A stretch of DNA of 6,114 nucleotides, from positions 1 through 6,114 of the forward strand of contig JAOAPG010000014.1 in assembly GCA_025462785.1 (NCBI GenBank), given 5' to 3'. How positions within the stretch are numbered: position 1 is the stretch's first letter; every line of letters starts with the position of its first letter. Shown here piece after piece: positions 4,927-6,114 of the stretch. The stretch is from Acidobacteriaceae bacterium. Lineage in GTDB: Bacteria > Acidobacteriota > Terriglobia > Terriglobales > Acidobacteriaceae. The translations under genes and the position numbers were made by a program. The notes under the pieces are model-generated. The model searched no databases, was not told the origin of the DNA, and was given only the letters and a program-made list of their open reading frames with translations.

Positions 4927-6114
4927 ATGCCAACTGAAACGAGCAATGGAATGCCAGTAGTTACGCTTGACATCAATGAGATGGGGCAAGTCAAACGACG
5001 TTTGCCGAGGTTAACCCTAGCGGAGCAATTGAAAAATACGCTCCTCGAAGGCCTCTATCCCGGCATCCGAGTAGCAAGGCTCAACGTCCCCCCAGGCCGC
5101 TTGGAAGACTTCCAGGAAGCCTTGGTGGAAAATTCGATGAAGTTCGTCGAATTCGACAATGTGCGATACCGTCTCGTAGGCGCGAGTGCTTCGGCGAAGA
5201 GTGGCAAGTTCTACGCCGTCGACGAACGTTACGAACCGGTCATCGCGGAACGCTTTCGTCATTGGCCGCAAGCAGCTATCACCTACTTCGGGATTCTGGT
5301 CTCGCCGTGCAAACAGCGAATCCAGTTACCGGAAGCTCGTGTCTTGATCGTCAAGGATCGTACTCTAGGCACCAATGACTGTCGCGGTTGGATCTCGCAG
5401 TCGGTGTTTGGACGTTTTGTGTTGCCCAAGCATCGGCTCTATCAGTTCCGACTCGCCTTTGAAAACACACAAGCCAAGGGCGCGTTCAAAATCATGGCGG
5501 ATGATGTGGCTGAGAAGCTCGGAGCCGACATCATTTTGCCGGAATCGTGCGTCAAGCCCGAATACAAACAGACTTCGAGGTTTCTAGACTTCCTTCGCTG
5601 GCGAAAGCCAAAGCTGGAGGTTCGGAGCTATCGCGGTCCTGTGGTATTTGGCATCCGGGAGGTGTCTCAGTCGCTTCAACTCCATAGCAGCTACACCCTA
5701 ATCGAACATGCCCCATGGGAGTCGATGCAACTCGAAATTCTACCGCTTGCCATGCACCAAGGCCGAAAACTGCGAACTGCCTGCCAAGACGGCAAATATG
5801 AAGACGTTCTGGAGCTTCTTGGCAGTTCCCGCACCCAAGCGACACAGGTAGAGGAAGCCGACTCCGAGTACACCTCTTTTGAACGCACCGTCCTAGAGGC
5901 TGTACTTAAGGCGGACTCAAGCGGCTACCTTATCAAACACCCTTACCTCAATTCGGTCATCAACCGCGTGCTCGCGAAGTGGGCATTCAAACTCTGTACC
6001 GCCGGCGGTTTCAAGATGCCAGGCTTCGCACTCGCAGACGACGGCTTTCTCGCTCTATATAAAGGAGAGGTCGTCACCGCATCGGACTGGTTGCCGGAAG
6101 ATCGCGCCATCAGT
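4927..6114 (+). CDS. large protein, candidate RdRP-like / two-barrel RNA polymerase, N-terminal part (3' end outside window)
   Basis: ATG at 4927 follows AAGGAG at 6-base spacing and the frame stays open for 396 codons to the window edge. Residues 1-135 show no motif I know. At 139-157 is VLIVKDRTLGTNDCRGWIS: its D151-x-x-G154-x-I156-S157 matches the D-G-x-G-x-I-S motif of eukaryotic RNA-dependent RNA polymerases. About 15 residues later come Y-Q-F-R (172-175) and A-K184-G185-A-F-K-I, parallel to the Q-I-R and Y-K-G-V-V-A-V block of those enzymes and to N-K-G-V in the beta-subunit double-psi barrel of cellular RNA polymerases. Near the end, GFALADDGFLALYKGEV (366-382) resembles the eukaryotic stretch before the second barrel. 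The catalytic D-x-D-G-D would lie beyond base 6114. There are no membrane spans. The gene is certain; the polymerase call is by eye. It could be an unrelated large mobile-element protein. Confidence 0.6.
   Translation, partial: MPTETSNGMPVVTLDINEMGQVKRRLPRLTLAEQLKNTLLEGLYPGIRVARLNVPPGRLEDFQEALVENSMKFVEFDNVRYRLVGASASAKSGKFYAVDERYEPVIAERFRHWPQAAITYFGILVSPCKQRIQLPEARVLIVKDRTLGTNDCRGWISQSVFGRFVLPKHRLYQFRLAFENTQAKGAFKIMADDVAEKLGADIILPESCVKPEYKQTSRFLDFLRWRKPKLEVRSYRGPVVFGIREVSQSLQLHSSYTLIEHAPWESMQLEILPLAMHQGRKLRTACQDGKYEDVLELLGSSRTQATQVEEADSEYTSFERTVLEAVLKADSSGYLIKHPYLNSVINRVLAKWAFKLCTAGGFKMPGFALADDGFLALYKGEVVTASDWLPEDRAIS

Noticed and set aside
4670..4960. 96-codon + strand frame in the leader with a TTG start
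   Set aside because: There is no ribosome binding site, it runs through the hairpin region and into the next gene in another frame, and its product is Arg/Ala-rich with no recognisable features.
4657..4989. 110-codon open frame on the - strand across the gap
   Set aside because: It overlaps the start of the well-supported + strand gene at 4927, has no ribosome binding site, and its product is rich in Arg, Phe, Ser and Cys with no domain-like pattern.
1..6114. CRISPR array, insertion sequence, rRNA or tRNA genes
   Set aside because: No regularly spaced repeats, transposase motifs, terminal inverted repeats with target duplications, or RNA gene cores were found on reading the window.

Overview
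The window is a stretch of bacterial DNA, moderately GC-rich, with every credible gene on the + strand. It falls into two parts. Positions 1-4225 are the middle of a VirB/Trb-type type IV secretion (conjugation) gene cluster. Positions 4226-6114 are less ordinary accessory DNA. The gene order (VirB4, small membrane protein, two VirB5/TrbJ-like proteins, VirB6/TrbL, VirB8/TrbF) and the style of the proteins suggest a plasmid or integrated conjugative element of a soil bacterium. I lean towards Acidobacteriota, but this is an impression rather than something the sequence proves.

T4SS part: the 3' end of a virB4 ATPase gene (1-696) overlaps by 4 bases a 59-residue single-pass membrane protein (693-872). 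That gene is overlapped by the first of two tandem paralogous exported TrbJ/VirB5-like proteins (860-1696 and 1712-2530). A multi-spanning VirB6/TrbL channel protein follows after 3 bases (2534-3448), then the VirB8/TrbF bitopic scaffold protein (3482-4225). Spacing is tight with several overlaps, so this is one operon encoding an energiser, pilus-tip components, an inner-membrane channel and the periplasmic scaffold. The core-complex genes virB9/trbG and virB10/trbI, which follow trbF in classical trb operons, are absent here. A perfect 11-bp GC-rich hairpin followed by TTTT lies inside the virB8 coding sequence.

Downstream part: an unrecognised 103-residue soluble protein (4279-4590) is followed by 336 bases without a convincing gene (4591-4926). 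That gap is dense in inverted repeats. It includes two mutually exclusive strong hairpins, a possible loop-loop (kissing) contact and a CTCCTT element complementary to the next ribosome binding site.

The gap leads into a large open frame (4927-6114, at least 396 residues) that runs off the window. Motifs in it resemble the first catalytic barrel of eukaryotic-type RNA-dependent RNA polymerases and two-barrel RNA polymerases: D-x-x-G-x-I-S, then a Q-F/I-R stretch and a K-G-hydrophobic motif. The metal-binding D-x-D-G-D region would lie beyond the window, so the assignment is a hypothesis. If right, it is an RdRP-like polymerase on a conjugative element with a structured, possibly regulatory leader, and it is the most interesting item here.
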